This document shows positions 45,839 through 58,439 of a DNA stretch of 64,000 nt, one piece after another. The DNA comes from Ligustrum vulgare (Eukaryota > Streptophyta > Magnoliopsida > Lamiales > Oleaceae). The stretch is taken from positions 48,534,124-48,598,123 of the forward strand of contig OY743169.1 in NCBI GenBank assembly GCA_963555705.1, in the 5' to 3' direction. The stretch's first letter is position 1, and each line of letters opens with the position of its first letter. The notes under the pieces are model-generated. The model was given only the letters and a program-made list of their open reading frames with translations, was not told the origin of the DNA and searched no databases. A program made the position numbers and the translations under genes.

Positions 45839-47300
45839 GTGTCATGACCTACCCCAGATCACCCTACTGGACCAAAGACGTGACGCATGCTGATGACAGG
45901 TGCCAACTAGATGGTGGACTGACCATCTAGGAAAATCTGAATTTTCTTATCTTTCAACATTTCTTCTGAAGTATACAATTGATCCTATGTGAATTTATAA
46001 AAAAAAATTAATAGAGTTTCCCTTATAATTGGACAAAAACCACTTGAAAAGTAATGAAATTTCCAAAACATCTATTTTCTCAAAAATATTGTAAACTATT
46101 TATCTCACCAACACATACTAATAATCAAAATGTATGTAATCAACTGGACATTTTTACTATAATTGAAAGTACAACCCAAATGAAATATAAGACTATGAAA
46201 ATGCAGTGAACTCATAAGTTTAAATATTTAATCAAATAAATCGTACAATCTCATTATGTCTATGGCAAGACTTGACAAATCAATTCTAACTGCTCTAGTA
46301 TCATCGGATATGGCAACTGAGATTCTTCCAACTTTGCTAGGGTCCAAGTACTTAACTCAAATTCATCTACATCGAAAATATGGGAAAAATATATTAGCTC
46401 GTAACTCAATGAGTGGATAATTCGAAATCAAGCATAATTTCCTCATAAATCCATATTTACAAAAATAAAAAATAAAAAAATAAAAATCAGATTTTATTCT
46501 ATTACAACTTCAAGAAATTCTAAATTTCAATAATTACCTTTAAGACTGAAACATGCTACAATCATAAAATCCTTTATTCTTTATTCTAAATAAGCAATTG
46601 TAAAGTATTCCAAGTAATCTAATATCAATAAAAATCTAAGTAATGAATATAAATAATCTGATATCAATAAAAATCTGAGTAAACTATCAATTCATCATAC
46701 TATAATTTGAAATCTTATTCTATAAACAGAATTTTGTAATCTAAATTCTGATAAGTTGTAATAATTTGAAATCGAATAAATTGTAATATTATGGAAAGTC
46801 ACAACAAAATGTACCAAATAAATAGCCTTATTCATGTACATAGTAATATGATGTACATGGTAAATTCATTCAAATTTGTTAAGTTGATAATCTGTGTCAT
46901 ATGTACATAGACTACCCCAAAGGCTAAAGCAGCATGGTGCACTGTCCAAAGCCTACATATTCACAAGAGTGGGTCCTAAAGGCAGTTGATAATTTGGTCA
47001 TACAACGTGGAAACACATTCACACTAGTGCAGAGCGGGTAAAATCACCATATCTTATCATACACTTGAAAATGAATTCTCATCAGTGCTGAGTAGGTAAA
47101 ATAACAAAATCTGGTCATACAATGTAGAAACGAATCCTCATTAGTGCATAGCGGGTAAAATAACCACATATGGTCATAAATTGTGCAAACGAATTTTCCT
47201 TAGTGCAGAGTGTGTAAGATCACTTGGGTACTTTCTGGTGGTTTTAAAATAACTTTACATACATTGCTATATCTAGCACATACATAATATTTCCCAGAAC
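45839..47300. repeat. LTR-like sequence with 59-bp tandem repeats
   Basis: The left border reads GTGTCATGACCTACCCCAG, which inverted (GGTAGGTCATGACA) looks like a chromovirus LTR end, so this may be a minus-strand LTR. Four units of 58-59 bp start at 46998, 47057, 47115 and 47174, each with TCATACAA..GTGCAGAGCGGGTAAAAT and increasing divergence. The other LTR end was not found. Confidence 0.45.
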
Positions 47301-48840
47301 ATGATTAAACTGAATTGAATTTATAATTTAAAATACTTATTTTTAAATATCTATTTTTATAAAAATCATGTTGTCTAGCTCAATCATCTGAAATAAGTAA
47401 CTTTTACAACTTACATAATTTACTTTAAGAAATACAATAAATAAACATTTCATATAAACTTTAGAATTGAAATCTAAAATCTACAATCTCTTAAAAGTGT
47501 GGATCAGTGGGATTTTTTTGATTTCTCTTTTTATCCTCACATTCTTTTCCCACCCTCAATAATACCCTTAGTTCATTTATTAGAACTTATTTTACGTTTA
47601 TCTTAATTCTCATTTAAAAAATATTAATTTATTCACGTTGACTAAATCTAACTATGGTTATTCAATTAATATTAATTTAGAATCGTTACCTTTTAATTTA
47701 CTTTTAGGATTTTGTCTCATCAAATTTCATTTCCCATGATAACTCCATTGTAATATTCAAAGAGTGCATTTATGTGTTTAATAGATTTTTTTTTTAATTT
47801 TTAATTCAAACAATTATCTTTTAGCACTCTGTTGAAAAATACAATTTCGTTTATAAACACACTTTTTAAGCAATTCAAAGAACGTGTTTATGCTTTTAAT
47901 GATTTTTTTTAATTAAAAGAGTTATGTTTTCGTTATCCATAAAAAAAGACTTTTTTTTTTTCAAAGTAGGGTAAGTGTGAAGTTTTTATTTTTAAACTGA
48001 TCACTTAAATTCTTGTTAAAAAATCATCATTTAATTTATATAAAAACAAAAATATTTTTTAAAATTATTTTTAATTAAGAATATAAAATAAATAATTTCA
48101 AAACTCTTTGAAAAAAAAAATCAAAACAGAAATCTTAGTTTAAATTTATATCGACACTGTTTAGTGATGATGAAAATTAGATTTTTAATAAATTTTGATA
48201 GAAATTAATAGAATATGGTTGAAAAATTGTGGTCCGATGAAATGTGTGAAAAATAATTATTTACTTTGACTTGAATTAAAATCTTATTTTAATTTCTCCT
48301 AAGTGGGAGCATAATATTAATCTCTTTTTTTTTCATTACAAAAATATGTTCACAAATTAATTTAATTTATCTTCGCACAATTTTTCATATTTTTTGATGA
48401 CTTATCATAAGTATTTTATAAAGCAATTATTGTTTTGCTTAATATTTTATGATATTGAATTACTTCTTAATATATAACACGGGATTTGTTTATTAGGCTG
48501 ATATTTTAAATAATTTTCTAATATATATTTCGTAGAATTGTATAAAAAATTTCTATAAAATATTAATATATTAAGAATTGAAATTAATTTACCATTTACA
48601 ATTTTCTTTAGTATTAGTAATTAAAAAAGTTACTTTAACATTCATCATATGCATAAGACGTGCAAAACACGTGTTTACTACTAATAAATCAAAACGTACT
48701 ACTTTTTTTTTTGAAAAAATAAAGTTTTCAACTCACATGATACATCACAGCGAACTAGTTGGGTAGATACACTTTTTCCAGTCGTACATCAGTTCCTAAA
48801 ATAACTTTAAAATTACTGAAAATTAGAATTCGATATTGAC
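47301..48840. other. No gene seen
   Basis: Very AT-rich DNA with long T and A runs. The 62-codon frame at 48578-48766 has no recognisable feature. Confidence 0.55.
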
Positions 48841-49222
48841 CAGTGTTTAGAAAATCGAATCGGATCAATCGGAAAAATCGGGAACTAGTCCAAAAATCGG
48901 TCTGATCCGACCTAAAAACCGGCCAGAAAACCCAGTTTTTGGCCGGTTCATCGGGGAAAATCGGGAACTGGCTGGCTTTTAAACCCGATTTTCTGGTTCT
49001 TTTTTACCTCAAGCTGTTTTAAATTACTTTTGTGAATTATTTTATTTTCTAAATACGTAAATCTTGGATTATTTGTAAAATAACTTGTTTTTAAGAATAT
49101 TTTATGATTTTTTAAATAATTTTTAATTTTTTAATTTGAAGCGGTTCGACCCGACTCGACCTTTTGACCCTTGACTCGTTGCATTTTCTGATTCGAACCA
49201 ATTTTTGATTTTTTAAATACTG
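48841..49222. mobile_element. MITE-like element with CAGTRTTTA ends
   Basis: The left end CAGTGTTTAGAAAATCGAATC and the inverted right end CAGTATTTAAAAAATC match at most positions. The interior is rich in CGGAAAAATCGGG and CCGGTT-type pieces. CAGTG-like ends fit hAT, but I found no 8-bp duplication. Confidence 0.55.
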
Positions 49223-50520
49223 CTAATAATAAGTACTTTATAAACCTTAAAATTTGATTCCATTCTTGTTGGTTACTATCAACACCTTAATAGTTTCGCA
49301 ACTAATCATCACACGTGACCATTTATTAGTCCATTCTCCCTCTCTTTTCTTTAACAACTTGGAATCTAGCCATCTCCTTCAATTTCATTCCTTATGTCGG
49401 TACCACCTTTGATTAACATATAAATTAAAGCTATCAAATTAATATCCCTCTAATGAAGTACCAATATGTTCTCTGTTTCCCCATCATTTTATTGTTGCAA
49501 GAATAAAAAATAAACCAAACAAAAACTTATCAAATACGTGAACTTAAACTAAATTTTATTATTATTATTTTTTTTTTGAAAAAAATCTAATTAAATTCAG
49601 TCCATTTAATGGAACCAATCTTATTATTAATATGTACATACATGTACAGTTGATGTGCTAATTAATCAATTTTCATTTCTTTCCCATCAAGGTTTTACTA
49701 TTTCCCACACTTATATAAAGCTATCAAATTAGATAAGTCCAATTTTAAATCATTCGTCACTGGACATATACATAGACTAAACCCGTCATCAATTAACACA
49801 ATTCCTCACTAGAAATTTTTGTTCTTTTATTTAACTTCAATCTTATAACCAATTAGTTGCTGAATTTTTCAATAAGATTCAGCCGATGAAATTTTTGGTA
49901 AAAGCAAAGTTCATTATAAATAATCATGAAAAAACATGCTTCTTTTGCATCTTCTTTTCATTTTATTTAAGGTTTTGTCACGTTTCTAGAATGCGATGAA
50001 ATACCTATATTTTGAGATTTTTGAATTGACTCTTGAACTATATGATATAGAATGTTATGCTCTCCCAAGTTCATGATTGTTGAGTTCTAAGTCATTCATT
50101 ATAGACAACAATTTTTGGCATAATGTGAGTTAAAATGAAAACAAAATGCAATTTGAACTGAGATATTAAAAAACTCTAGTCATGAAAATTGCAAAATTTA
50201 GGGAATTGATGGTCCTTTAGTGTAGGATTAGAAGCAACCATTTAGACGTCGTGGGTGCATGGGATCACACATCAACCAGACCATGTACTTAAGTCTGGGC
50301 AAAAGAATTGAAACCAGCGGTTCGATTCTTTCAAAAATTTAAACGGTTCTAGTTCTAAAAATCAAGAACAATTTGGTTCCCGTTTCGGTTCGGTTCTTGT
50401 TTCAGAACCAGAACCAAGAACTAGAATTCATAGTACAAAAACGATATATTTTTTTTTAAATATAAATTTAAGAATAAAAAAAAAATCATATGATGAGTCG
50501 AGTTTAACACACTACTTTGT
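49223..50520. other. No gene; GGTTC-rich patch
   Basis: No coding region is seen. At 50290-50430 there are repeated GGTTC/GAACC pieces (GGTTCGGTTCTTG, CAGAACCAGAACCAAGAAC), probably a truncated MITE. A poly-A/T stretch follows. Confidence 0.5.
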
Positions 50521-52253
50521 TGTGATATATGATGGATTTTGGACATTCAAGATCGTTTAGGCAGCAAAAATAGTCTTTTAGTATTTTAGTGCTATTTCTA
50601 TCATTTAGTTTATTTCGAATTCTTTTTATTTAGTTGATTTTAGAATAATTTTACGTTTTCCTAGTTAATTTAGAATATGTTTCTTTATTTTATGGGCCTA
50701 TAAATAGAAGGTTAATTCATTGTTTCTATTAATTAATTGATTAATAAAAGTTCTTGAGTTTATTTTCTCAATTTTCTTGGTAGATTACAAGTTTTATATT
50801 TCTTTTAAGGTTTTCACTTGAATTCATTGCTTCGTTCTGCGTCAAGTTGTATCAGAGCTGGTATGTCCATCTCGCTATCCTCGATTCTTTATGACTTGAA
50901 TTCCAAATTCAATGGATGACTTACCGATTATAAGGGTAGATTTTGAGTTACAAATCCAACGACTTGATAATCAATTTAGAGAGCTTCAAGAATTAGTAGT
51001 ACAAGCTCTTGGGAACAATGCCGTGAATAAGGTGGTGACTTTTCGATGCTCCTTGATTCTCCATTAATCAAAGAACTAGAAGAAATTATCTATAAAAATG
51101 GAGGTAAATCCTTAGAAGAAGAGTATTTAGAAGACAAGGAATGCATGAATAAATCTGAAAAAAAAAACCATCTATGTTGGTGAAGATGTTTTCTTAAATG
51201 AAGCTCATTCTGTTGTCCCAATTGAAACTCAGATTTTTGTTGACCCAACTCAAGCCCGCTTGGCCGACCCATTCCAAATCCAAGAAGAATCAATTCCAAT
51301 ATTTTCTTTTCAACCTAAGCATTTGCCTATTTATCTTGCTAAAAACAGACCCCAATTACCCAAAGATCGGCCTACAACTTTAATTGATATGATGATTTTC
51401 GTAGCTGAGTGGTTCGAATTTGAGGAAAAAGAGGGTGTTACTTGTAATAAGACGGGAGATGTGATCGCTAGTGGGAAGCATAATGTTCAAGAGAAAATTG
51501 TGAATTTTATTTATGGGGATAAAATCAAAGAATACGTCATTGAAGAAGTACAAGATTGTGCTGTGAAGGATAAAATCGAAAAGTTAAAAACCTAGGAAAC
51601 TATTTCGATGACTTGCTTAAATGCTAAACATGTTAGCTATTATGTCTTAAAGAAACAACCACGTGATGCTGATGATTTATTCATGAAACCACATATTTTA
51701 GTTGGCCATTTACTGGAGAGCTAATCACATTGGGTTTGAAGAATTTAAATTTAAATGAGTAAGATGTGGCCAATGGCTAATAACTTGGAAATATTCGAAT
51801 TCAAATTATAACTTGGGGTCAAGTTATTTGGAGGTGGAATGGTCTGATGTAGGACAAAATCGATGCAAAATTAGACCGAAAAAGGATGTAGCAGAAATTT
51901 GCATATTTGGCATCCGACCTTCGTTTCGAGCCCATAATATGTCTATTTTGGGTATCTCGACGATCGTTAAGGCAGCTAAAATAGTCTTTTAATATTTTAG
52001 TGCTATTTATGTCATTTAGTTTATTTTGAATTCTTTTTATTTAGTTGATTTAGAATAGATTTAATGCTTTCTTAGTTGATTTAGAATTTTTTTCTTTGTT
52101 TTATGACCTTATAAATAGAGGGTTAATTCATTGTTTTTATTCATTCATTGATTAATAAAAATTCTTGAGATTTTTCTCAATCTTTTTGGTGGATTCCAAG
52201 TTTTATATTTCTTTTAAGGTTTTCGCTTGAATTTCTTGCTTCCGTTCTGCGTA
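50521..52253 (+). mobile_element. Short non-autonomous LTR element
   Basis: A truncated 5' LTR (about 50521-50844) and a 3' LTR (51845-52253) share long stretches (for example TATTTCTTTTAAGGTTTTC) and end near TTCTGCGT. A primer site (TGTATCAGAGC, 50848-50858) and a purine-rich stretch (GGAGGTGGAA, about 51830) are in the right places. The LTRs have diverged clearly, so it is older than the LOG element. The interior is only about 1 kb. Confidence 0.7.
50912..51760 (+). pseudogene. Broken ORF of the short LTR element
   Basis: It starts MDDLPIIRVDFELQIQRLDNQ, a coiled-coil-like head similar in style to gag N-termini, then breaks. Later frames read IYVGEDVFLNEAHSVVPIE and MMIFVAEWFEFEEKEGV. No zinc knuckle or protease is seen. 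The function is unknown and the frame has at least two stops or shifts. Confidence 0.5.
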
Positions 52254-53059
52254 TGTTTTTCTCTCTCTATATATATTACAAAATTGAAAATTAGAAATTC
52301 TCCTATATGGAACTGTTGAATCTTTGTGATTGAGGTGTTTATGTAATTGATAAATAAATCCATATTTTAGTTTTGGACATTTTGAGTGAGCAAGATATGG
52401 ACGGGATGGCTCATAAGTTAATAGCTGCCTCAAGAATGAATTTAATTCATATAGCAATTTCCAAATACAAGGCATGTTTACAATAGTAAAATAAACAACA
52501 ATTTGTTCATTTATTATTTTCCAGAACAAGCATGTAACTGTCAAAGTAATTTAGATACATTGTGGTACTCAGAAATTAAAAATAGTTAAAATGCCACAAG
52601 AAAAGTTGTGGTGAAGAGTAATATGTAGAAACAAGTTTGAAGCAAAACTTTATGATATACTTAAAGAATATAAGGGTTTTATAAATCTTTTGGTAAAATA
52701 CTTAATTAACAAATCACCAAACAAACAAAGACAAAACTAAGAAGAAGATTTAACTAACAGTAGCATTTTGTAGACATATAATCACCAAGTAGGGAAACAA
52801 CTTTATATTTACAACATCTCAAAATATTGCATTTGTTACTTTTTAAGCATACCATATTGGATGCAAACATCTTCAAGTTAGAAAAACTAATATCTCCACA
52901 TAGCAGGCCTGATTATCGATTTAGGAAATCAGGATATAGCCTATGCATTCCAAAAGGATCTCCAATGCATGTACTCATTTCATGATATCTTTAGATTTGG
53001 AGATAAACAAAAGAGCAAAAAAAATGTTCTAGTGCAATGGTCTACTTTATCAAGGAACA
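52254..53059. other. No gene seen
   Basis: AT-rich sequence between the short LTR element and the RPA-like remnant. The 113-codon minus frame at 52544-52203 overlaps the LTR and has no recognisable motif. Confidence 0.5.
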
Positions 53060-53347
53060 TCATGAGCTATTCAAACTTAGCTTTGGCGAATATTTGATCA
53101 CTTTCAGCCTTTGAACCTGATGGTTTCTAGATCTGTATTTCTGGAACATCGGGCTCATTTGATAGCTGGAAGAGAGCTCGTTTGGTAGCTGGCTGTGAAT
53201 CTTCTTCATTATTTGAAGAAATTGCAATCTGATCATGAGAAGATCATTCCCTTTGTCAATTGGTTGGTGTTCACTGTCTGTGATAGCATCAAGGATGAAC
53301 ATGATTTCAAATTTGTAATTCGTCGCCGCATGCATTTGGTTGCATTT
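53060..53347 (-). pseudogene. C-terminal exon of an RPA1-like gene (left of copia)
   Basis: The minus strand encodes YKFEIMFILDAITD, then after a frame change NEEDSQPATKRALFQL and, past an in-frame TAG, a Lys/Ala-rich end (KAKFE) and a stop. This fits the C-terminal OB-fold tail of plant replication protein A 70-kDa-like proteins, a group often carried by Helitrons. The copia element was inserted in this exon; its other side is at 58440-58530. Confidence 0.55.
53343..53347. repeat. Target-site duplication CATTT (left)
   Basis: CATTT adjoins the copia LTR here and again at 58440-58444. Confidence 0.9.
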
Positions 53348-53586
53348 TGATAATTTCAGAAATGTAGAAAAAGTTTTAGTGAACTCCTGTTACACTTTTT
53401 ATTATATCAGAAAACTTACTTCCGAGAAGGAAAACCATGGCTTACATATATAGCCAATGTTCAGTAAACTACAAAACAGAAAATAAAATGATAACCAATA
53501 GAAAAATAATACGTGGACATGACTCAAAACAAACAAACAAAATGCCACGTCAAAGGTGATGTGAGATGAGAAAACTAATCTTTTCA
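53348..53586 (-). repeat. 3' LTR of the copia element
   Basis: It is TGATAATTTC to ATCTTTTCA on the plus strand. It differs from the 5' LTR at AATAATACG/AACAACACG and GGTGATG/GGTGAGG. Confidence 0.93.
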
Positions 53587-53604
53587 TCCCCCCCCCCCCT
53601 CAAG
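53587..53604 (-). promoter_or_regulatory. Polypurine tract of the copia element
   Basis: Minus strand: GAGGGGGGGGGGGGGAT directly before the 3' LTR. An uninterrupted G run of this length is unusual and may vary in length between copies. Confidence 0.85.
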
Positions 53605-56600
53605 TTGGAGCTTGGTGAAAATCAATCAAGCCCAACTTGGACAATAGAAAGGAGAATTGCGAAGCCCCAAGAACCTTGGTAAACAAATCAGCCAACTGAT
53701 GCTTAGACTGCAAATATTGAGGATTAATGAAGCCTTCTTTGAACTTGTTTCGAACGAGATGACAATCAATCTCTAAATGCTTTGTACGTTCATGAAAGAC
53801 TGGATTCGCTACAATATGTAAGGCTGCCTTGTTGTCACACCAAAGAGGGATAGGTAAAGATAGAGGAATCATGAAATCTGTTAAGAGATAGGTCATCCAC
53901 TGAAGTTCACACACGGTACTTGCAAGGCTTCTGTACTCCGCTTCAGCTGAGGACCTAGAGACAGTATTCTGTTTCTTTGATTTCCAAGAAACCAGTGCTC
54001 CACCAAAGTACACACAATATCACGTTACAGATTTTCTGGTATCAACACATGATGCCCAGTCGGCATCACAAAAAGCTTCTAGCTGTAACGAAGGTTGCAC
54101 AGGATAAAAAAGCCCTTTAGAAGGACAGCCCTTGAGATAACGAAGTAGGTGAACTGCGGCATTCCAATGCTCCAGGCGAGGCTGATGAACATATTGGCTG
54201 AGTTGTTGCACACTGAATGTGATGTCTGGCCTAGTGATATTCAGATAGAGTAGCCTACCAATCAGTCGTCTATATCTTTCAGGATCAATTAAGAGAGGAC
54301 CAGAATCAGATGAAAGTTTAAGACCCTGTGGAAGAGGAGTTGTTGCTGGTTTTGTGCCTGTCAATCCAGCGTCTTGAAGAATGTCAAGAACATATTTCCT
54401 TTGATTGAGATAAGTCCCTGATTCACCTCTGGATATCTCAATTCCTAGAAAATACTTGGCATAACCAAGATCCTTGATAGAAAAGAGCTGGTCCAAATAT
54501 GATTTGACTTCATTTATAGCAAAGTTGTCATCACCTGTGAGGAGAACATCATCAACATAGACAAGAAGAGCTATAAAAGAGTTCTTATTTCGTTTGAGAA
54601 ACAAACAATGATCATGGATGGATTGTACAAACCCAAATCTCCGAAGCTTAGAACAAAACTCAACGTTCCACTGCCTTGAAGCCTGTTTTAGCCCATACAG
54701 ACTTCTTCTTAGTTTGCAAACTTGATCCGCTTTTGTATAACCCTCTGGAGGTGTCATATAGATATCCTCATCCAAATAACCATGTAAAAATGCATTATTG
54801 ATGTCTATCTGATGCAAAGCCCAAGACCTGGCAGATGCTATGGCAATAAAAAGTCTTACAGTCACCAACTTTGCTACAAGTGAGAAGCTATCAAAGTAAT
54901 CAATACCAGCAATCTGATTAAACCCCTTTGCCACTAGTCTAGCCTTTAATCTATCCACTGTGCCATCAGGTTTCATTTTGACTTTGTAAACCCATTTAGA
55001 TCCTATGGCGTGTTTATTAGGTGGTAAAGGAACAAGTTCCCAAGTATCATTTCGTTCCAAAGCATTCAATTCATCATTCATTGCTTTAACCCAACCAGGA
55101 CTTTGACTGGCTTGTAAGTATGAATGTGGTTCCTGTGTGCTAGACATATTTACTAGAAAAGCCATATAAGAGTCACTAATATAAGGTGAGATAGTGTATG
55201 GAAAAGTTGGCAAAAAATGTGGTGAACTATGAACTTTAGCTTTCACATTGCAGATTGTATCAGCAGATTTAGATTTTGGAAGAGTGACAACAAAATCTTG
55301 AAGCCAAGCTGGAGTTTCCTTTTGTCTGAGACTCCTTCTAGGCTCTGCTTGTGGTTCAACTTGGGTTTTTGTTTGAGATTGAATTTGAGATTGGCTAGTT
55401 GTTGAAGGAGATAAAGAAGGTGTGGGACAAGGAAAATTCTCAATCATATCAGATGAAGAAGGAACAGGAGTTACTTGATACTGAGAATTACTAGGAACTG
55501 AAGCAGAGTCTGAAAGAAGATTTGGAACAGAATTTGGAGTAATTTGATCAGAGTTATCAAAAGATAGAGGTAAAGGGATTGCAGTACTCAATTCAGAATT
55601 TGGAGTAACTTGATATGGAAATATATTGTCACAGAATTTGACATCTCTGGAAACAAGTAGCTGCTTACTATCCATATCAAACAATTTGAAGGCCTTTTGT
55701 CCATGACTATATCCCAGAAATATACATTTGAAGGCTCTTGATTCAAATTTAGTCTTATGAGGAAATGTATTAGATGCATAACAAAGACAACCAAAGGGCT
55801 TAAACAATGAATAATCTGATTTCCTTTTGTAGAGTATTTCAAACGGTGTTTTCCAATTAAGGATAGAACTGGGAAGTCTGTTGATGATAAATGTGGCTAA
55901 AAGAATTGAATAAGTCCAAAATTTGATTGGGAGATTAGAATGGAACATTATGGATCTAGCAACTTGTAGCAAATGTTTGTGTTTCCTTTCAACAACCCCG
56001 TTTTGTTGAGGTGTATAGGTGCAGGATTTTTGGTGGACAATACCATGTTGATGAAATAGATGTTTACACTCTTTGTTTGTAAACTCAGTTCCATTGTCAC
56101 TCCAAAATTGTTTTATTTTCCTCTCAAATTGTGTTTGAATCATCAGTATAAAACCTTCAATAATTTTGGTTACTTGAGATTTATGAGACATTAAAAATGT
56201 CCAGGTGCATCTACTGAAATCATCTACAATAGTGAGCATGTAAGGAGTTTGTGATATAGCTGGTTGGTTGTAAGGTCCCCATACATCGATGTGCAATAAA
56301 TCAAAGACATTTTCTGTATTGATTGAGCTAACTGGGAAAGGTAACCTTTGCTGCTTTCCCTTGTGACATGCTTCACAATTTTGTAAGAGATGATTATCAG
56401 ATGGGTTACGAGAAAAGGTGTGAATAAAATCCAAATGTTGCAAAATAGGAAGTGAGGCATGACCAAGTTTGATATGCCACTCAGTCAAAGAATTATTACA
56501 AGCATTGTTGGCAAAGTTCTTGGAATTACAACCAGATGAAGACAATTTAAGAGTATCAGCAGACATGGAATTAAAGTAATTTCCTAGAAGACTAGAAGTA

Positions 56601-58168
56601 TCAAGGATGTAAAGGTTTCCAATCAATCTTCCTATGGCCAATGTTTCTTCAGTCTTCAGGTCCTGCAGAAGACAATGGGACAGATAGAATGTGAATTTGA
56701 TTTGAGAGTTTTCAGCAAGTTTTGCAACTGATAGAAGATTAAATTTAAAACTGGGGATGAAGAGAACTTCTGTGAGGTTAATCCTACGGTTAAAAGAAAC
56801 ATTTCCTGTATGAGTAACAGATTTCATCGAGCCATCCGGGAGATAGACAGGAGTATGTGTAAAAACAGGTTTTGGATTATGAATTAGGCTTATATTAGTG
56901 CATATATGTCTACTAGCACCTGTGTCTAGTATCCAGGATCCAACATTAAACTTGTCAAGCACAGAAAAAACCTTAAAAGAATTTTCATCGGTCTTAATAC
57001 CTGCAAATTCTCCAAACTGTGCAAAATTCACAGCTCCTGCATCACTGATCTGCATCTTGGATTTCATGAACTTCAAAACCTCCTGTTGCACCAGATTTGA
57101 TATATTTGAACTTTGAGAAATCTGTTTGCTATCTGTTCCTATGTCACCCCCTTCAATATGCAATGGTGTTTCGGCTATATTGACCACAGATTTGTTAAAA
57201 TTGTACCTGTCTCTTTGATCCTTTGGTTTTCTAAACCAATCTGGGTATCCATTAATTTTAAAGCAGCCTTCTCTGTTGTGTCCAGTCATTTTACAATAAT
57301 CACAGTATAGATTAGCTCTTTCTTCAGCACCAATTCTTCCATTAAAACCTCTGCCTCTTCCAGTCACACTTCCTGATCCACGTCCAAAGCCTCCTCCTCT
57401 TGTGTATCCTTGTGTTTTCACCATAAATACTGTCCCATCTGATGAATTCGGAAATGTCTGATGCACTGCCCTTTGTTTCTCCACTCTCAAAATCATCGAA
57501 TAGGCCTTGTTAACTGTGGGTAAAGGATCCATAACTAGGATCTGATTACGGATATGATCGAATGAATCATTCAATCCCATAAGGAATTGAATTAATCTAT
57601 TATATGTATTTAGTTCTGTAACTTCCTTTGCAGCTCCACAACTACAAACTGGCATTGGTAGCAAACATGCTAATTCATCCCATAATTTCTTAAGTTTCGT
57701 GTAATAAACCATCACAGGCATAGCTCCTTAACTTATGCTACTAATTTCTCTCTGCAACTGATATAAGAGTGGGCCATTGCACTCTCCAAATCTCTCTTCT
57801 AACTCAATCCATAAATCCCTAGCTGAAGCAGTGTAAAGAAATGCATCCACTATATCCTTAGAAATGGAATTGAGGATCCAGGATATAATCATGCAATCCA
57901 CCCTTTCCCATTGTTCATAATTTGATGAATCTTCTTCTGGTTTTTGCAATTTCCCATTAATGAAACCCAGCTTATTTTTAGCCCCTAATCCGATCTTCAT
58001 CGATCGACTCCAGCTCAAATAATTATTACCAGTTAATGGAGAACTCACCAGTAACATCCCTGGATGGTCAGATCCCGTAAGCTGCAGCGGATCACCATTA
58101 TAGGACTGTTGGAGCTCTTCCTTTTCCGTGGTTTTTGTTGTACTTCTGTCAGCTGAATCTCCTTCCAT
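53600..58168 (-). pseudogene. Copia gag-pol polyprotein with two in-frame stops
   Basis: Gag (58168-57731 and on) has the UBN2-type core (NNYLSWSRSMKIGL, ARDLWIELEERFG) and is cut by TAA after SSIS; the next codons read GAMPVMVYYTKLKKLWDEL, so the frame is unchanged. In the 1233-codon part that follows: zinc knuckle CDYCKMTGHNREGC, protease WILDTGASRHIC, integrase core (HIDVWGPY, SDNGTEF, NGVVERKHKHLL with the D, D and E residues), reverse transcriptase (GSKWVYKVKMKPDGT, YVDDVLLTGDD) and RNase H (FCDADWA). A second stop, TGA where related elements have a Gly codon (SVT-stop-YCVYF), cuts RNase H; the rest (AEAEYRSL, LWCDNKAALHI) stays in frame. Apart from these two stops it appears complete. 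Confidence 0.93.
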
Positions 58169-58188
58169 CTCTTTGGTTTAAACCTAAT

Positions 58189-58200
58189 GCTCTGATACCA
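58189..58200 (-). promoter_or_regulatory. tRNA-Met primer-binding site of the copia element
   Basis: Plus strand GCTCTGATACCA, that is TGGTATCAGAGC on the minus strand, directly inside the 5' LTR. Confidence 0.93.
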
Positions 58201-58439
58201 TGATAATTTCAGAAATGTAGAAAAAGTTTTAGTGAACTCCTGTTACACTTTTTATTATATCAGAAAACTTACTTCCGAGAAGGAAAACCATGGCTTACAT
58301 ATATAGCCAATGTTCAGTAAACTACAAAACAGAAAATAAAATGATAACCAATAGAAAAACAACACGTGGACATGACTCAAAACAAACAAACAAAATGCCA
58401 CGTCAAAGGTGAGGTGAGATGAGAAAACTAATCTTTTCA
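58201..58439 (-). repeat. 5' LTR of the copia element
   Basis: It is 239 bp with the same ends as the 3' LTR and is followed by the target duplication CATTT at 58440-58444. Confidence 0.93.

Larger units (their letters stand above)
53348..58439 (-). mobile_element. Nearly intact Ty1/copia retrotransposon
   Basis: The element is 5092 bp with 239-bp LTRs (53348-53586 and 58201-58439) that I see differ at three positions. It is flanked by CATTT. It reads on the minus strand: the primer site TGGTATCAGAGC abuts the right LTR, and a polypurine tract with 13 G abuts the left LTR. A single frame of 1522 codons would span 58168-53600, broken only by two in-frame stops (57728-57730 and 54020-54022). 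The domain order gag, protease, integrase, reverse transcriptase, RNase H is that of copia. Confidence 0.95.

Noticed and set aside
50290..50430. GGTTC/GAACC-rich patch as a regulatory array
   Set aside because: The pattern is common in truncated MITEs and no ordered spacing is seen.
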